From positions 34,889-98,888 of the forward strand of contig WTCE01000084.1 of NCBI GenBank assembly GCA_013138735.1: a DNA stretch of 64,000 nucleotides. Reading direction: 5' to 3'. Position 1 is the first letter of the stretch. Each line of letters starts with the position of its first letter. This DNA comes from Crocinitomix sp. (GTDB lineage: Bacteria > Bacteroidota > Bacteroidia > Flavobacteriales_D > Crocinitomicaceae). The notes beneath the pieces are model-generated. The model was not told the origin of the DNA. It worked only from the letters and a program-made list of their open reading frames with translations, and did not search any database. A program made the translations under genes and the position numbers. Shown here one piece after another: positions 53,515-62,824 of this stretch.

Positions 53515-54216
53515 CTAGTAAACCTTACTATAATAATAATGAAGTGCCTCATTTGCTCTTTGGATGACCCGTTTAAAAGACCGCCGCATAATGGGTAAAG
53601 ATTGTAAGGTTCTAGAGTAATAGGGGAAAGGGCGGCGCAATTGATAAAAAGCACTACTCTTAAAAATAAGCGCTTCAAAGCCAGAGTTTCCGCCGCCGCC
53701 ATATTGTGTGTGGCGTTCTAATCCATCTTCAGTTCGAACTAAATAAGTTCCTTCTTCGAAAGTTGCTGTGTCTTTTCCGAGTGCTGTAATTTCAGCAATG
53801 TAAAATAACTCAGATGTAATTTTTATGCCAGGATCAACGCCCGCTGTATCGTTCAAAAACACAACACTATCTAATTGTTGCTTCTTTACAAAATTTGAAT
53901 AGTCACTGCGAAAGAAAAAGACGGGGCAAAAATCAAAATACTTGTCAAATGCCGCAATAATCTCTTGATTCTTTTTTAATTGTTCCAATTCCACTTTTTT
54001 GGCCTCATCTGTGCGGTCTGATTTTAGCAAAGCGTCAATTAGTGGTTGGCGCGTGCGCATCCGAACAAGTAAAACACTTTCCTTTAATTCTTTAATTTGC
54101 CGTTGCGAATTTTCCCGATCAATTTGGCTATTCCGCATTTTGCCAGAAGTTTGTGCTTGCGCGGCGGAAACAAATAGCAAACAAAAAAATAAAAGCGCTA
54201 AATTTTTAAAGTACAT
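53515..54216 (-). CDS. Secreted protein, unknown function
   Basis: The 233-residue protein has a signal peptide (NLALLFFCLLFVSAAQAQ). The mature chain begins with a charged helical region (about 25-90) and then a strand-rich part with FCPVFFFRSDYSNF. It ends with a basic helix, RRSFKRVIQRANEALHYYY. No family is recognised. Confidence 0.62.
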   Translation of the reverse strand: MYFKNLALLFFCLLFVSAAQAQTSGKMRNSQIDRENSQRQIKELKESVLLVRMRTRQPLIDALLKSDRTDEAKKVELEQLKKNQEIIAAFDKYFDFCPVFFFRSDYSNFVKKQQLDSVVFLNDTAGVDPGIKITSELFYIAEITALGKDTATFEEGTYLVRTEDGLERHTQYGGGGNSGFEALIFKSSAFYQLRRPFPYYSRTLQSLPIMRRSFKRVIQRANEALHYYYSKVY

Positions 54217-54417
54217 GCACTAAAGATATGAAAAACTGTCATTTAGGTCAAGGTTATCAGCTAGTTTTGATTTAAATTGTTGCTTTGTTGACCGAACTGC
54301 AATGAATTTGATGTGCTTGGCAACACCGTGTGGTTTTATAGACAGAAACGCCAGTAAAATGTAACTTATTTAGCTTATGCCGTATAAAAGGTATGAAACT
54401 TGTTTGTTAGTTAATAT

Positions 54418-55284
54418 ATGCGCTTAATATTGATCATATTTCTTGTAATTTCTATGCAGTTGCATGGGCAATTAAACTATTTGGAAGGATCTTGGCAAGG
54501 AATCTTGACACAAACGGGTCAATCTCCAAAAGATGGGAAAGCTATTTGGTTTGATTTTACAGTGGATCCGGTTTCAGGAGACATGATCGGCGAATCGCGC
54601 ATTGAAACACCATTTACTAAATATTTTGCTTATAAAAAGGTTGTTGGCACAGTTGAAAGCAAGCGTGAGATCAGTTTTAAAGATGATTTTATTGGCTTGG
54701 ATAAAAATGCAGGAACTGACGTTTGGTGTTTGATTAAAGGAGATTTAGTTTATACAGATTCTACTGGATATTTAAAAGGGAAATGGACTTCTACCGATTG
54801 CCGTCAAGGCGGTGAAATGACTTTGTACCGTTCTAAATATGAATTGTCAAAAACGGATTCAATGACCTTGTATCATTCTTGGTTTAATAATATGGTTAAT
54901 GACCTTTCTAGAGGATGGAACGCCTATTATGTGCGAGATGCTGAGATGCGAGATTTTCAATTTGTCCCTGTTTATTTTGATCATGACATGGATGTTTTAA
55001 AGACAACATTTAATGATTATTTGAATAAAATGGCTGCTATCGTCAATTCTCACTCAGATTTACGAATCAAAATCATTGGACATACAGATTCAAATGGATC
55101 TGACAACTATAACGTTGGACTGTCAGAAAGAAGAGCAGAACGTGTCAAAAGTTTTTTGATTGCTGCGGGTGTACCAGCTGATAAAGTTATGATTGAATAC
55201 CGTGGAGAGAAAGATCCTGCAACTTCAAACAAAACTTCAAATGGAAAGCAGCTAAATCGTAGAGTGGATTTTGAATTTATTTGA
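54418..55284 (+). CDS. OmpA-like peptidoglycan-binding protein
   Basis: The 288-residue protein has a short signal (ILIIFLVISMQLHGQ), an N-terminal beta-domain (about 20-150), and a C-terminal OmpA domain from about 175 with VYFDHDMDVL, IKIIGHTDSNGSDNYNVGLS and RRAERVKSFL, ending NRRVDFEF. The OmpA domain binds meso-diaminopimelate of peptidoglycan. The N-terminal domain is not recognised. Confidence 0.85.
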   Translation: MRLILIIFLVISMQLHGQLNYLEGSWQGILTQTGQSPKDGKAIWFDFTVDPVSGDMIGESRIETPFTKYFAYKKVVGTVESKREISFKDDFIGLDKNAGTDVWCLIKGDLVYTDSTGYLKGKWTSTDCRQGGEMTLYRSKYELSKTDSMTLYHSWFNNMVNDLSRGWNAYYVRDAEMRDFQFVPVYFDHDMDVLKTTFNDYLNKMAAIVNSHSDLRIKIIGHTDSNGSDNYNVGLSERRAERVKSFLIAAGVPADKVMIEYRGEKDPATSNKTSNGKQLNRRVDFEFI

Positions 55285-55337
55285 TTCATTTGTTTTGTTA
55301 ACTTTAGTTTTCATTTAACACCATAAGCAAAACGCAA

Positions 55338-56771
55338 ATGAAAGCCTTCTTTTTTCTAATACTAAGCTTCTTTATTGGAACCCATTCTTTCGGGCAGGGA
55401 CATGGAACGCATACATCAGTATCAACCGAGATTTCATCAAAAAATGCTTTTGATATTTCCATCATTGAAGTGTTTCCGCAAGATTTTCCAAAAGTATCTG
55501 TCGTTTTTCAAGCTAAAAATGAATTAGGAGAACCATTGTGGTTATTGACGAAGAATGATTTTGGTGTTCGTGAAAATGCTTATGAATGTGAAATCTTGGA
55601 TGTTAGAGCTATATCGAAAAATAGCCCCTTGAATTTGGGGCTTGTCTTTGATCATTCGGCTTCAATGGTTGAGAATCCCGAATTTATGACAGATCCTGAT
55701 GCGGACTATCAACAGCTTTATTTTGATAATAAATTACCTCCAGCTTATATTATGTCTATTGATTATGCAAAAGAAGCCGTGCTCAATTTTTTTAGTGTCG
55801 ATAATCAAGAAAAGGATTCAATTCTCTTTGTTGGTTTTTCGGAAACAGTTGATGAAATTCCAGCATTAACAAATGATTTTTCGCAGTTCGAGAAAATTGT
55901 GGCGAATGTCAAACCAAACGGTAAAACGGCATTTTATGATGCTATTTATAATTCCATTGACTCACTTAAAAATCATAATTCAAAAGCGGCAATTATAGCG
56001 CTTACAGACGGCCAAGATAATTCTTCGGTTCATACATCTGAAGAAGTGATCGAATTTGCGAATGAAAATGGAATACCAATCTATATCATTGGTTTAGGAA
56101 ATGCGCACTCTGTTACGCTCGGACGAATCTGTGATCAAACAAATGGTTTTTATTATTACACTTCTGATCCAACACAACTGACAGAAATTTATGAAAACAT
56201 TAAGAAACAGATTCGCTCTATCTATGAGCTGGATTACCTTTCAAACGAAGATAATTCAATCGATTCTTTAAGAAGGATTAAATTTCGTTTCACCAACGAT
56301 ACCTTGAGTTATAATTATAATGAACATGAGTTTGCATTGCCAGAAGAAGTAGTGCAGCATTTAAAAGTTAGAAAGGTTGAATTACAAAAAAAACAAAAGG
56401 AACTTGAGAAAACTGAGGAGTTCAACCAAAAGCTGTTAATTGGTGGTGGAATTGCAGCTGTCGTTTTGCTTGGGATTGGCGGGTTTATGGTTGTGCGCCG
56501 CCGAAGAAAAAAAATAAGACCAACGCTTATAAAAGTATTTCCGAATCCATTTTCTGATCAGTTGACGGTCAATTTCTCTATTCCAAATGCAGCTATTGGA
56601 AATTTACTAATCATGACTGTTGCAGGAAACGAAGTTCGAAATGAGCCGATTTCTGCAAGTCAAAATTCAGTGCAATTAAACTTATCTGAATTGGAAAATG
56701 GAACTTATGTCATTGTAATAAAAACAGCAACTGGAATGTCAAATGTTCTTCGCGTTGTGAAAACGAAATAA
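55338..56771 (+). CDS. VWA-domain protein with membrane helix and T9SS sorting domain
   Basis: The 477-residue protein has a signal peptide, a VWA domain with the MIDAS motif DHSAS at 105-109 and GNAHSV near 255, a charged coiled-coil-like region (about 340-364), a membrane helix at about 366-386 followed by RRRRKK, and then a type A T9SS sorting domain starting VFPNPF near 400 and ending SNVLRVVKTK. VWA proteins mediate metal-dependent protein contacts. The membrane helix before a sorting domain conflicts with normal T9SS export. Confidence 0.8.
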   Translation: MKAFFFLILSFFIGTHSFGQGHGTHTSVSTEISSKNAFDISIIEVFPQDFPKVSVVFQAKNELGEPLWLLTKNDFGVRENAYECEILDVRAISKNSPLNLGLVFDHSASMVENPEFMTDPDADYQQLYFDNKLPPAYIMSIDYAKEAVLNFFSVDNQEKDSILFVGFSETVDEIPALTNDFSQFEKIVANVKPNGKTAFYDAIYNSIDSLKNHNSKAAIIALTDGQDNSSVHTSEEVIEFANENGIPIYIIGLGNAHSVTLGRICDQTNGFYYYTSDPTQLTEIYENIKKQIRSIYELDYLSNEDNSIDSLRRIKFRFTNDTLSYNYNEHEFALPEEVVQHLKVRKVELQKKQKELEKTEEFNQKLLIGGGIAAVVLLGIGGFMVVRRRRKKIRPTLIKVFPNPFSDQLTVNFSIPNAAIGNLLIMTVAGNEVRNEPISASQNSVQLNLSELENGTYVIVIKTATGMSNVLRVVKTK

Positions 56772-57746
56772 TTAACGCAATACCCTTGCCATTGTCTCGG
56801 CTTTTCGTTCCGTTTCATTCCACTCAGCCTCACCGTTTGATTGTGCTGTAATTCCACCGCCAACATAAAGTTTGGCGCTTTTATCAAACAATTGCATACA
56901 ACGTAAATTCACATAAAAGTCTTTACGGCTTTCATTCATGATTCCTATAAAGCCCGTGTAAAATTCGCGATCGTAATTTTCCAATTCAGGAATAAAAACT
57001 TTCGCTTTTTCGGTTGGAATGCCACAAACCGCCGGGGTAGGATGAAGATTTTTTAAAACAGGAGTCCAATCGTTTTTATGAGCCAAGTCTGCTTCAATAC
57101 TTGTCAATAGATGCTCAATGTTTCCAGCTTGTATTGTTTGAGGACCATCAATGACAATATTTTGACATTGCGAGTCCTGTAAACCCTTTAAAATAGTGTC
57201 CGTCACCAATAGCTGTTCTTCAAACTCTTTTTCGCTCCAAGCTTCCTTAGGCGTTTTAGTTCCGGCCAATGACATGGTTTTTAAATGACTTCTAGCCACA
57301 GATAGCAATAGTTCTGGCGTTGCTCCAATCCATGTTCCTAATTCCGCGTTAGAAATAACGTAGTTTAAGGTGTTGGGGTAGTGCTCGTTCAGTTGTTTGA
57401 AAATAGTTAAGGCATCACGGTCTGTTAAAACCGTTTTCGTGCGCGATAGAATTACTTTTTTAAATTTTCCACTTGCAATAGCAATTTGCAGTGATTCGAA
57501 TTTAGCGAGATAGTCTGCTTTGTTATGTTCTGTAGAAATGTCGGAGCCTGTAGAACAAGAAAATTCACTTTCGTTGCAGACAGATAATTCACTAATGTTT
57601 AAAATCTTATTTCCATTAAATGAATGAAAAATAATTCCTTCAGAACTAGCTTCATCAATATTCGCAATCCATTTACCAATACCTTTTTGGAGTTGAGGTA
57701 TTTTAGAATGGGGTAAGCGATATGCTATAAACGTTTCGATTGCTTC
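56772..57746 (-). CDS. Isochorismate synthase (MenF/EntC-like), start codon unclear
   Basis: The C-terminal part has SLAGTKTP, LHPTPAVCGIP, EFYTGFIGIMNESRKDFYVN and VGGGITAQSNGEAEW, the chorismate-binding core. An ATG at 57308 gives only 178 residues and cuts off conserved KVILSRTK and IGATPELLL, which lie in the same frame upstream. The frame is open to 57746, just after the stop of the thioesterase gene, but has no ATG, GTG or TTG near its start; ATC, ATA or ATT would have to serve. It converts chorismate to isochorismate for menaquinone. Confidence 0.75.
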   Translation of the reverse strand, partial: EAIETFIAYRLPHSKIPQLQKGIGKWIANIDEASSEGIIFHSFNGNKILNISELSVCNESEFSCSTGSDISTEHNKADYLAKFESLQIAIASGKFKKVILSRTKTVLTDRDALTIFKQLNEHYPNTLNYVISNAELGTWIGATPELLLSVARSHLKTMSLAGTKTPKEAWSEKEFEEQLLVTDTILKGLQDSQCQNIVIDGPQTIQAGNIEHLLTSIEADLAHKNDWTPVLKNLHPTPAVCGIPTEKAKVFIPELENYDREFYTGFIGIMNESRKDFYVNLRCMQLFDKSAKLYVGGGITAQSNGEAEWNETERKAETMARVLR

Positions 57747-58163
57747 TTATTTTTCTACAACAATTACAGTTAGGCGGCCTGTACAAACCAACTTCCCTTC
57801 CTCATTCTTAATGTCTACTTGCCACAAATGTGTTTTTCGACCCGCATGTACAATTTTTGCATGGCCAGTTACCATTCCAGCTTTTACGCCCCGCACATGA
57901 TTGGCATTAATTTCTAAACCAACTATATTATGCGTTGCCATATCAACCATTAAGGTTGATCCAATAGACCCTAAACTTTCAATCAACGCGGCACTTGCAC
58001 CGCCGTGTAATAATCCTGCGGGCTGCTTTGTTCTATTGTCCACGGGCATGGTGCCTTCAATAAAATCTTCGCCCAGCTTTGTTATACGAATGTCTAATTG
58101 TTCTAAAAGCGTGTTTTTGCTAAAATTATTGATTGTATCAAGCGGTATATTTGGATTGATCAT
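57747..58163 (-). CDS. Hotdog-fold thioesterase (PaaI/MenI-like)
   Basis: The 138-residue hotdog protein has LLHGGASAALIESLGSIGST, the PaaI/YbgC-type pattern, and NIVGLEINANHVRGVKAG. Directly upstream of the isochorismate synthase it may be the 1,4-dihydroxy-2-naphthoyl-CoA thioesterase (MenI) of menaquinone synthesis; a general thioesterase is the alternative. It follows the LptF/G gene by three bases. Confidence 0.78.
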   Translation of the reverse strand: MINPNIPLDTINNFSKNTLLEQLDIRITKLGEDFIEGTMPVDNRTKQPAGLLHGGASAALIESLGSIGSTLMVDMATHNIVGLEINANHVRGVKAGMVTGHAKIVHAGRKTHLWQVDIKNEEGKLVCTGRLTVIVVEK

Positions 58164-58166
58164 GAT

Positions 58167-59243
58167 TTATTTAGGGGCTTTTAAGTATAAGATATAAGCA
58201 ATAATACTAAATATAATATTGGGTAACCAAACAGCTAATATTGGCGTAAATCCAACATTTAAAGCCGCCACGGTGGTCATTTGCATTGAAAAAATATAGA
58301 GCACACAAATCCCTAGGCCCAGTGCAATGTTAACACCCAAACCTCCACGACTTTTTTTACTTGATACCGAAACACCAATCAATGTTAGAATAAATATGGC
58401 AAAGGGTGATGCCCAACGTTCGTGCTTTTTAATCAAATAATAAGAGATTTTACTTGATCCAGTTTTTTCTTGTTCTTTTATAAATGCGTTCAACTCTTTA
58501 TTATCCATGGCCTCAATAATATTGGGTCTAAACACCAAATCACTTACACCAAATTCTAAGGTTGTATCTAATTCATCTGCATAAAATAAATCGTCGTTGA
58601 ATTCGCCATTTCGTCTGATGCTAATGTTTTCAAAATGCCAATCATTACTCGTGCTATCGCCAACTGCTCTTGCTGCATTGAGTGAATATTCCAATCTTGT
58701 GCCAACAATACGCTCTAAAGCAAAGTCTTTAATTATTTTCTTATTACCGTCATAATGGCGGAAATAAAGAATGTCGTCATTGGCGAGTTGTAGGCGAACA
58801 TCCAGCTTGTTATTGTGGTCACGATAATATTTTTCCTCAAACTCAATTCGTGCGGCGTTCGAAGCTGGTAGCACGAAATTATAAACCAGAATGGTTGCTA
58901 TTACAAGGATTGTTGCCGAAATAAAATAAGGTCTCAAAAAGCGGTTAAACCCCACGCCTGAACTCAATATGGGCACAATTTCAGTATTCCCAGCCATTTT
59001 AGAGGTGAAGTAAATAACAGAAATAAAGTTGAGTAGGTAACTAAATTGTGCGCCGTAATTAACGAAAAAGTTAGAATAATAAACGAATATAATTTCGTCC
59101 CATGGGGCGCCATTAGCAATAAAATCGTTCAGTTTTTCAGATAAATCAAAAACAATACTAATCGCCATCAAAAGGAAAAGCATGAACACAAAGGTTCCTA
59201 AAAACTTTTTTATGATAAACCGATCGAGCTTGGTAAGAATCAC
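58167..59243 (-). CDS. LptF/LptG family permease (YjgP/YjgQ)
   Basis: The 358-residue protein has the LptF/LptG fold: helices near 10-32, 53-78 and 100-123, a periplasmic beta-domain about 130-265, and three C-terminal helices. The start MILTKLDRFIIKKFLGTF is typical. With LptB it extracts lipopolysaccharide from the inner membrane. Whether it is LptF or LptG is not clear. It is two bases after tgt, a common Bacteroidota pairing. Confidence 0.87.
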   Translation of the reverse strand: MILTKLDRFIIKKFLGTFVFMLFLLMAISIVFDLSEKLNDFIANGAPWDEIIFVYYSNFFVNYGAQFSYLLNFISVIYFTSKMAGNTEIVPILSSGVGFNRFLRPYFISATILVIATILVYNFVLPASNAARIEFEEKYYRDHNNKLDVRLQLANDDILYFRHYDGNKKIIKDFALERIVGTRLEYSLNAARAVGDSTSNDWHFENISIRRNGEFNDDLFYADELDTTLEFGVSDLVFRPNIIEAMDNKELNAFIKEQEKTGSSKISYYLIKKHERWASPFAIFILTLIGVSVSSKKSRGGLGVNIALGLGICVLYIFSMQMTTVAALNVGFTPILAVWLPNIIFSIIAYILYLKAPK

Positions 59244-59245
59244 CG

Positions 59246-60376
59246 CTATAATTTTTGACTTAGTTTAGGAACCATTTCATCTTTCCATGCACTAAACGTA
59301 CCATTTTCAATTTGATTGCGTGCCTCGTCCACTAACCATAAATAAAATGCTAAATTATGAATACTTGCAATTTGCATGGCTAAATATTCCTTCGCATGAA
59401 ATAAGTGTCTTACATATGATTTTGAATAAAAAGAATCTACATAAGATGTTCCAAATTCATCTAAAGGTGAAAAATCAGCTTTCCATTTTGCGTTTTTCAT
59501 ATTCATTACACCATTTCTAGTGAAAAGCATTCCATGTCGCGCATTTCTTGTTGGCATAACACAGTCAAACATATCAACGCCTAATGCAATACATTCTAAT
59601 ATATTAACAGGGGTACCAACTCCCATTAAATAACGCGGTTTCTCTTTCGGTAAAACAGAGCAAACCAATTCTGTCATTGCATAAATTTCTTCAGCAGGTT
59701 CACCAACCGAAAGTCCACCAATAGCATTTCCTGGTAAATCAAAACTAGCAATAGTTTCGGCGCTTTTTAATCTTAAATCTTTATAAGTGCTGCCTTGTAC
59801 AATAGGGAAAAGGGCTTGTGAATGTCCATATAAACCTTCGGTTTTATCCATGTGGTCTGTACATCTTTTTAACCAACGGTGTGTCATTTCCATTGAATCC
59901 TTTGCGTAATTGTATTCGCAAGGATAAGGTGTGCATTCATCAAAAGCCATAATAATATCCGCCCCAATACTTCTTTGAATATCAATGGCGCGTTCAGGAG
60001 TGAAAAAATGTTTACTTCCGTCAATGTGTGAGCGAAATTCAACCCCTTGTTCATTTATGCTTCTTGTTCCTGATAAAGAATAAACTTGGTAGCCACCACT
60101 GTCGGTTAAAATTGGGCCTTCCCATCCATTAAACTTATGCAAACCACCTGCTGCTTCCATTACTTCCATTCCGGGTCGTAAAAAAAGATGATAGGTGTTT
60201 CCTAAAATAATTTGCGCTTTAATGTCATCCTTCAGCTCATGCTGATGAACGCCTTTAACAGTACCAACCGTACCAACTGGCATAAAAATCGGCGTTTTAA
60301 TTTTACCATGATCGGTTTCAATTACTCCCGTTCTTGCCTTGGTTGCTTGATCTTCTTTTTCTAATATAAAGTTCAT
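59246..60376 (-). CDS. tgt: Queuine tRNA-ribosyltransferase
   Basis: The 376-residue protein has LTDSGGYQVYSLS, FDECTPYPCEY, GGLSVGEP, and FDCVMPTRNARHG with the catalytic Asp. It exchanges guanine 34 for queuine or preQ1 in GUN tRNAs. The usual CxCxxC zinc cysteines after SPLD are absent (Gly309, Ser311, Asp314); the His of SIHN (340) remains. Confidence 0.93.
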   Translation of the reverse strand: MNFILEKEDQATKARTGVIETDHGKIKTPIFMPVGTVGTVKGVHQHELKDDIKAQIILGNTYHLFLRPGMEVMEAAGGLHKFNGWEGPILTDSGGYQVYSLSGTRSINEQGVEFRSHIDGSKHFFTPERAIDIQRSIGADIIMAFDECTPYPCEYNYAKDSMEMTHRWLKRCTDHMDKTEGLYGHSQALFPIVQGSTYKDLRLKSAETIASFDLPGNAIGGLSVGEPAEEIYAMTELVCSVLPKEKPRYLMGVGTPVNILECIALGVDMFDCVMPTRNARHGMLFTRNGVMNMKNAKWKADFSPLDEFGTSYVDSFYSKSYVRHLFHAKEYLAMQIASIHNLAFYLWLVDEARNQIENGTFSAWKDEMVPKLSQKL

Positions 60377-60399
60377 TTTGTTGATAAATAATGGATGGA

Positions 60400-60407
60400 C
60401 AAATATA
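60400..60407 (-). promoter_or_regulatory. -7 box for tgt
   Basis: The minus strand reads TATATTTG, an exact TAnnTTTG, 24 bases upstream of the tgt ATG at 60376. No TTTG -33 element is clear. The divergent GT2 gene begins 50 bases away. Confidence 0.45.
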
Positions 60408-60457
60408 CGCCATATTAAATAATAGCACCTTTGAGAGTTGAATTAATTGAAGGCAAT

Positions 60458-61588
60458 ATGCATTTAATCCCGCAAATAACATTTGATTTTATTGGAATCG
60501 TATTCCTCGTGTTTTGTGCTGCGGTTTTAATTCAGTTGTTGTATTTGTTTATTTTCCATTTCAGATTATTAAAATACAAGCCAAAACCTAAAGCAAAGGT
60601 CAGTTTCCCAGTAACTGTAATTGTCTGTGCAAGAAACGAAGAAGATAATCTTTTTCACAACCTACCTAAAATTTTGGAACAGGATTATCCTGAGTTTGAA
60701 GTGATCGTGGTAAATGACCAGAGCTTGGATGATTCAAGACATATTATAAAAGCTTATCAAGAAAGATACCCGCATTTAAAACTAATTGAATTAGAAAAAA
60801 ATAAACACCGAAAATTTGGTAAAAAAGTCCCTTTAACTATTGGTATAAAAGGCGCTAAACATGAACATTTGGTCATGATTGATGCGGACTGTTATCCGGA
60901 TTCAGACCAATGGTTGCAACATTTGGTGAATAATTATGTTGGGAAAAAAGAAATAGTGGTTGGATACGGTCCTTATGAACTCGAAAAAGGTTTGCTCAAT
61001 AAAATGATCCGTTTTGATACGACAAGTATTGCAATGACGTACATGAGTTTTGCTAGAACAGGAATGCCGTATATGGCGGTTGGGCGAAACATGAGTTATA
61101 CCAAAACAACCTTTTTTAATGTGGAAGGTTTTAAAAAACATTACCACATTCAGTCGGGTGATGATGACTTATTCATACAAGATGCTGGGAATAGGAAAAA
61201 TGTTGCAGTAGAAACAAATCCCGAGAGTTTTGTTTATTCGATCCCCCAAAAGACTTGGCGTGCATGGTTTAAGCAGAAACATAGGCACTTTACAACGGCT
61301 CCTAAATACAAACTTATTAACAAGTTATTTTTAGGAATATTTCCACTGACCATGGTTTTCATGCTGATATCTTTCTTTATTTTACTCTTTAATTACGAAT
61401 GGTGGCTGTTTGCTACAGCGCTACTTGTCTTAAGGTTCGTTTTATATTGGATAATTAACGGATTACTTTTCAAGAAATTCAAGTCGGGAGATCTCATTGC
61501 ATTTTATCCCGTTTTTGAGTTGTTGCATTTTTTATTAATGCCCTTCGTGTATTACTCATCCGAAAGAACTGAAACGAGTAAATGGTAG
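60458..61588 (+). CDS. Membrane-bound glycosyltransferase, GT2 family
   Basis: I chose the ATG at 60458; a TTG at 60431 lies within a promoter-like CACCTTTG. The 376-residue protein has an N-terminal membrane helix (about 8-32), a GT-A domain with VIVCARNEEDNL, VVNDQSLDD, MIDADC (DxD) and QKTWRAWFKQKHRH, and C-terminal helices from about 285. This is the processive or lipid-linked GT2 type. The next gene overlaps by seven bases. Confidence 0.83.
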   Translation: MHLIPQITFDFIGIVFLVFCAAVLIQLLYLFIFHFRLLKYKPKPKAKVSFPVTVIVCARNEEDNLFHNLPKILEQDYPEFEVIVVNDQSLDDSRHIIKAYQERYPHLKLIELEKNKHRKFGKKVPLTIGIKGAKHEHLVMIDADCYPDSDQWLQHLVNNYVGKKEIVVGYGPYELEKGLLNKMIRFDTTSIAMTYMSFARTGMPYMAVGRNMSYTKTTFFNVEGFKKHYHIQSGDDDLFIQDAGNRKNVAVETNPESFVYSIPQKTWRAWFKQKHRHFTTAPKYKLINKLFLGIFPLTMVFMLISFFILLFNYEWWLFATALLVLRFVLYWIINGLLFKKFKSGDLIAFYPVFELLHFLLMPFVYYSSERTETSKW

Positions 61589-62187
61589 AAAAAAATAATT
61601 TATCGGATAAAGGAAAACGTGATTTAGCATTGGTTGAAAAAGCACTGAATGGTAACCAAATGGCTTATGCTAGCCTAATGGATATGTATCGCGAATCGAT
61701 TTATTTCATGATGTTAAAAATGGTACGTTCAGATGATGATGCCGAAGATTTAACAATCGAAGCCTTTGGTAAAGCATTTAATCGCCTCCATCAATATTCG
61801 CCTAGCTATGCTTTTAGCACGTGGTTATTCAAAATAGCATCTAACAACGCAATTGATTTTATTCGTAAAAAAAGAATCAAAGTTACCTCAATGGACACAG
61901 CTTATACAAACGACGACGGTGAATCCGTAAGTTTGGATGTGAAAAGCACTGAGAAAGATCCTGAAGAGGTTACAATGCATGCCGAAAAAGTGGTGATGCT
62001 GCGCGAAGTAGTTAAGAAATTAAAACCACGTTATCGTGATTTGATTGAGAAACGTTATTTCCAAGAGTTGTCCTATGACGAAATTGCTGTAGACATGGGC
62101 TTACCTTTGGGGACAGTAAAAGCGCAATTATTTAGAGCGCGAGCTTTCCTTGCTGACATGATTAAAAATACGCGCCATACAATATGA
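61582..62187 (+). CDS. ECF-type RNA polymerase sigma factor
   Basis: The 201-residue protein has sigma region 2 (DAEDLTIEAFGKAFNRLHQY, then FSTWLFKIASNNAIDFIRKK) and region 4 (LSYDEIAVDMGLPLGTVKAQ). The linker between them is acidic and longer than usual. No anti-sigma factor gene is adjacent; it lies between a glycosyltransferase gene (seven-base overlap) and rsmG (four-base overlap), so it is probably expressed constitutively with them. Confidence 0.9.
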   Translation: MVEKNNLSDKGKRDLALVEKALNGNQMAYASLMDMYRESIYFMMLKMVRSDDDAEDLTIEAFGKAFNRLHQYSPSYAFSTWLFKIASNNAIDFIRKKRIKVTSMDTAYTNDDGESVSLDVKSTEKDPEEVTMHAEKVVMLREVVKKLKPRYRDLIEKRYFQELSYDEIAVDMGLPLGTVKAQLFRARAFLADMIKNTRHTI

Positions 62188-62816
62188 TTACTGTAGATCG
62201 GATCTATCATTATTTCCCTAAACTTACGGACGAACAAAAAGAACAATTTGCTGCTTTATACGACGTGTACAAAGAGTGGAATGATCAAATTAATGTTGTA
62301 AGCCGAAAAGACTTTGAGTTGTTTTACGAACGCCATGTTTTACATTCATTGGCGATAGCAAAAATGGCAGATTTTAAACCTACTACATCCATTTTAGATG
62401 TAGGCACGGGTGGTGGTTTCCCTGGGATTCCTTTAGCGATTCTTTTTCCAAAAGTTAATTTTCATTTGGTAGATTCCATTGGTAAAAAAATTAAAGTAGT
62501 GCATGGCGTTGTAGAAGCGCTTGGCTTAAAAAACGTAACTGCAGCTCACCAACGTGCAGAAGAGGTTAAGCAAAAGTTTGATTTTGTAGTGAGTAGAGCA
62601 GTGACGCAAATAGATAATTTTTTGCCTTGGGTGAGTAATAAATTCTATCACAAACAAAAAAATGCCTATCCCAACGGTATTTTTTACTTAAAAGGAGGTG
62701 ATTTAACAGAAGAATTTAAAAATGTTCGCCGGCATACCGAGATTGTGGAATTGAAGCAATATTTTTCTGAGGAATCTTTCGAAACCAAAAAAGTGGTGTA
62801 TATTAAAATGATATAA
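62184..62816 (+). CDS. rsmG: 16S rRNA (guanine527-N7)-methyltransferase RsmG
   Basis: The 210-residue protein has the RsmG N-terminus (YKEWNDQINVVSRKDFELFY), the AdoMet-binding ILDVGTGGGFPGIPLAI, and VVSRAVTQIDNFLPWV. It methylates G527 of 16S rRNA at N7. It overlaps the sigma-factor gene by four bases. Confidence 0.94.
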   Translation: MITVDRIYHYFPKLTDEQKEQFAALYDVYKEWNDQINVVSRKDFELFYERHVLHSLAIAKMADFKPTTSILDVGTGGGFPGIPLAILFPKVNFHLVDSIGKKIKVVHGVVEALGLKNVTAAHQRAEEVKQKFDFVVSRAVTQIDNFLPWVSNKFYHKQKNAYPNGIFYLKGGDLTEEFKNVRRHTEIVELKQYFSEESFETKKVVYIKMI

Positions 62817-62824
62817 CACTTTTT

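Noticed and set aside
56772..57308. A 178-residue start for the isochorismate synthase
   Set aside because: It removes conserved chorismate-binding residues that continue in frame upstream.
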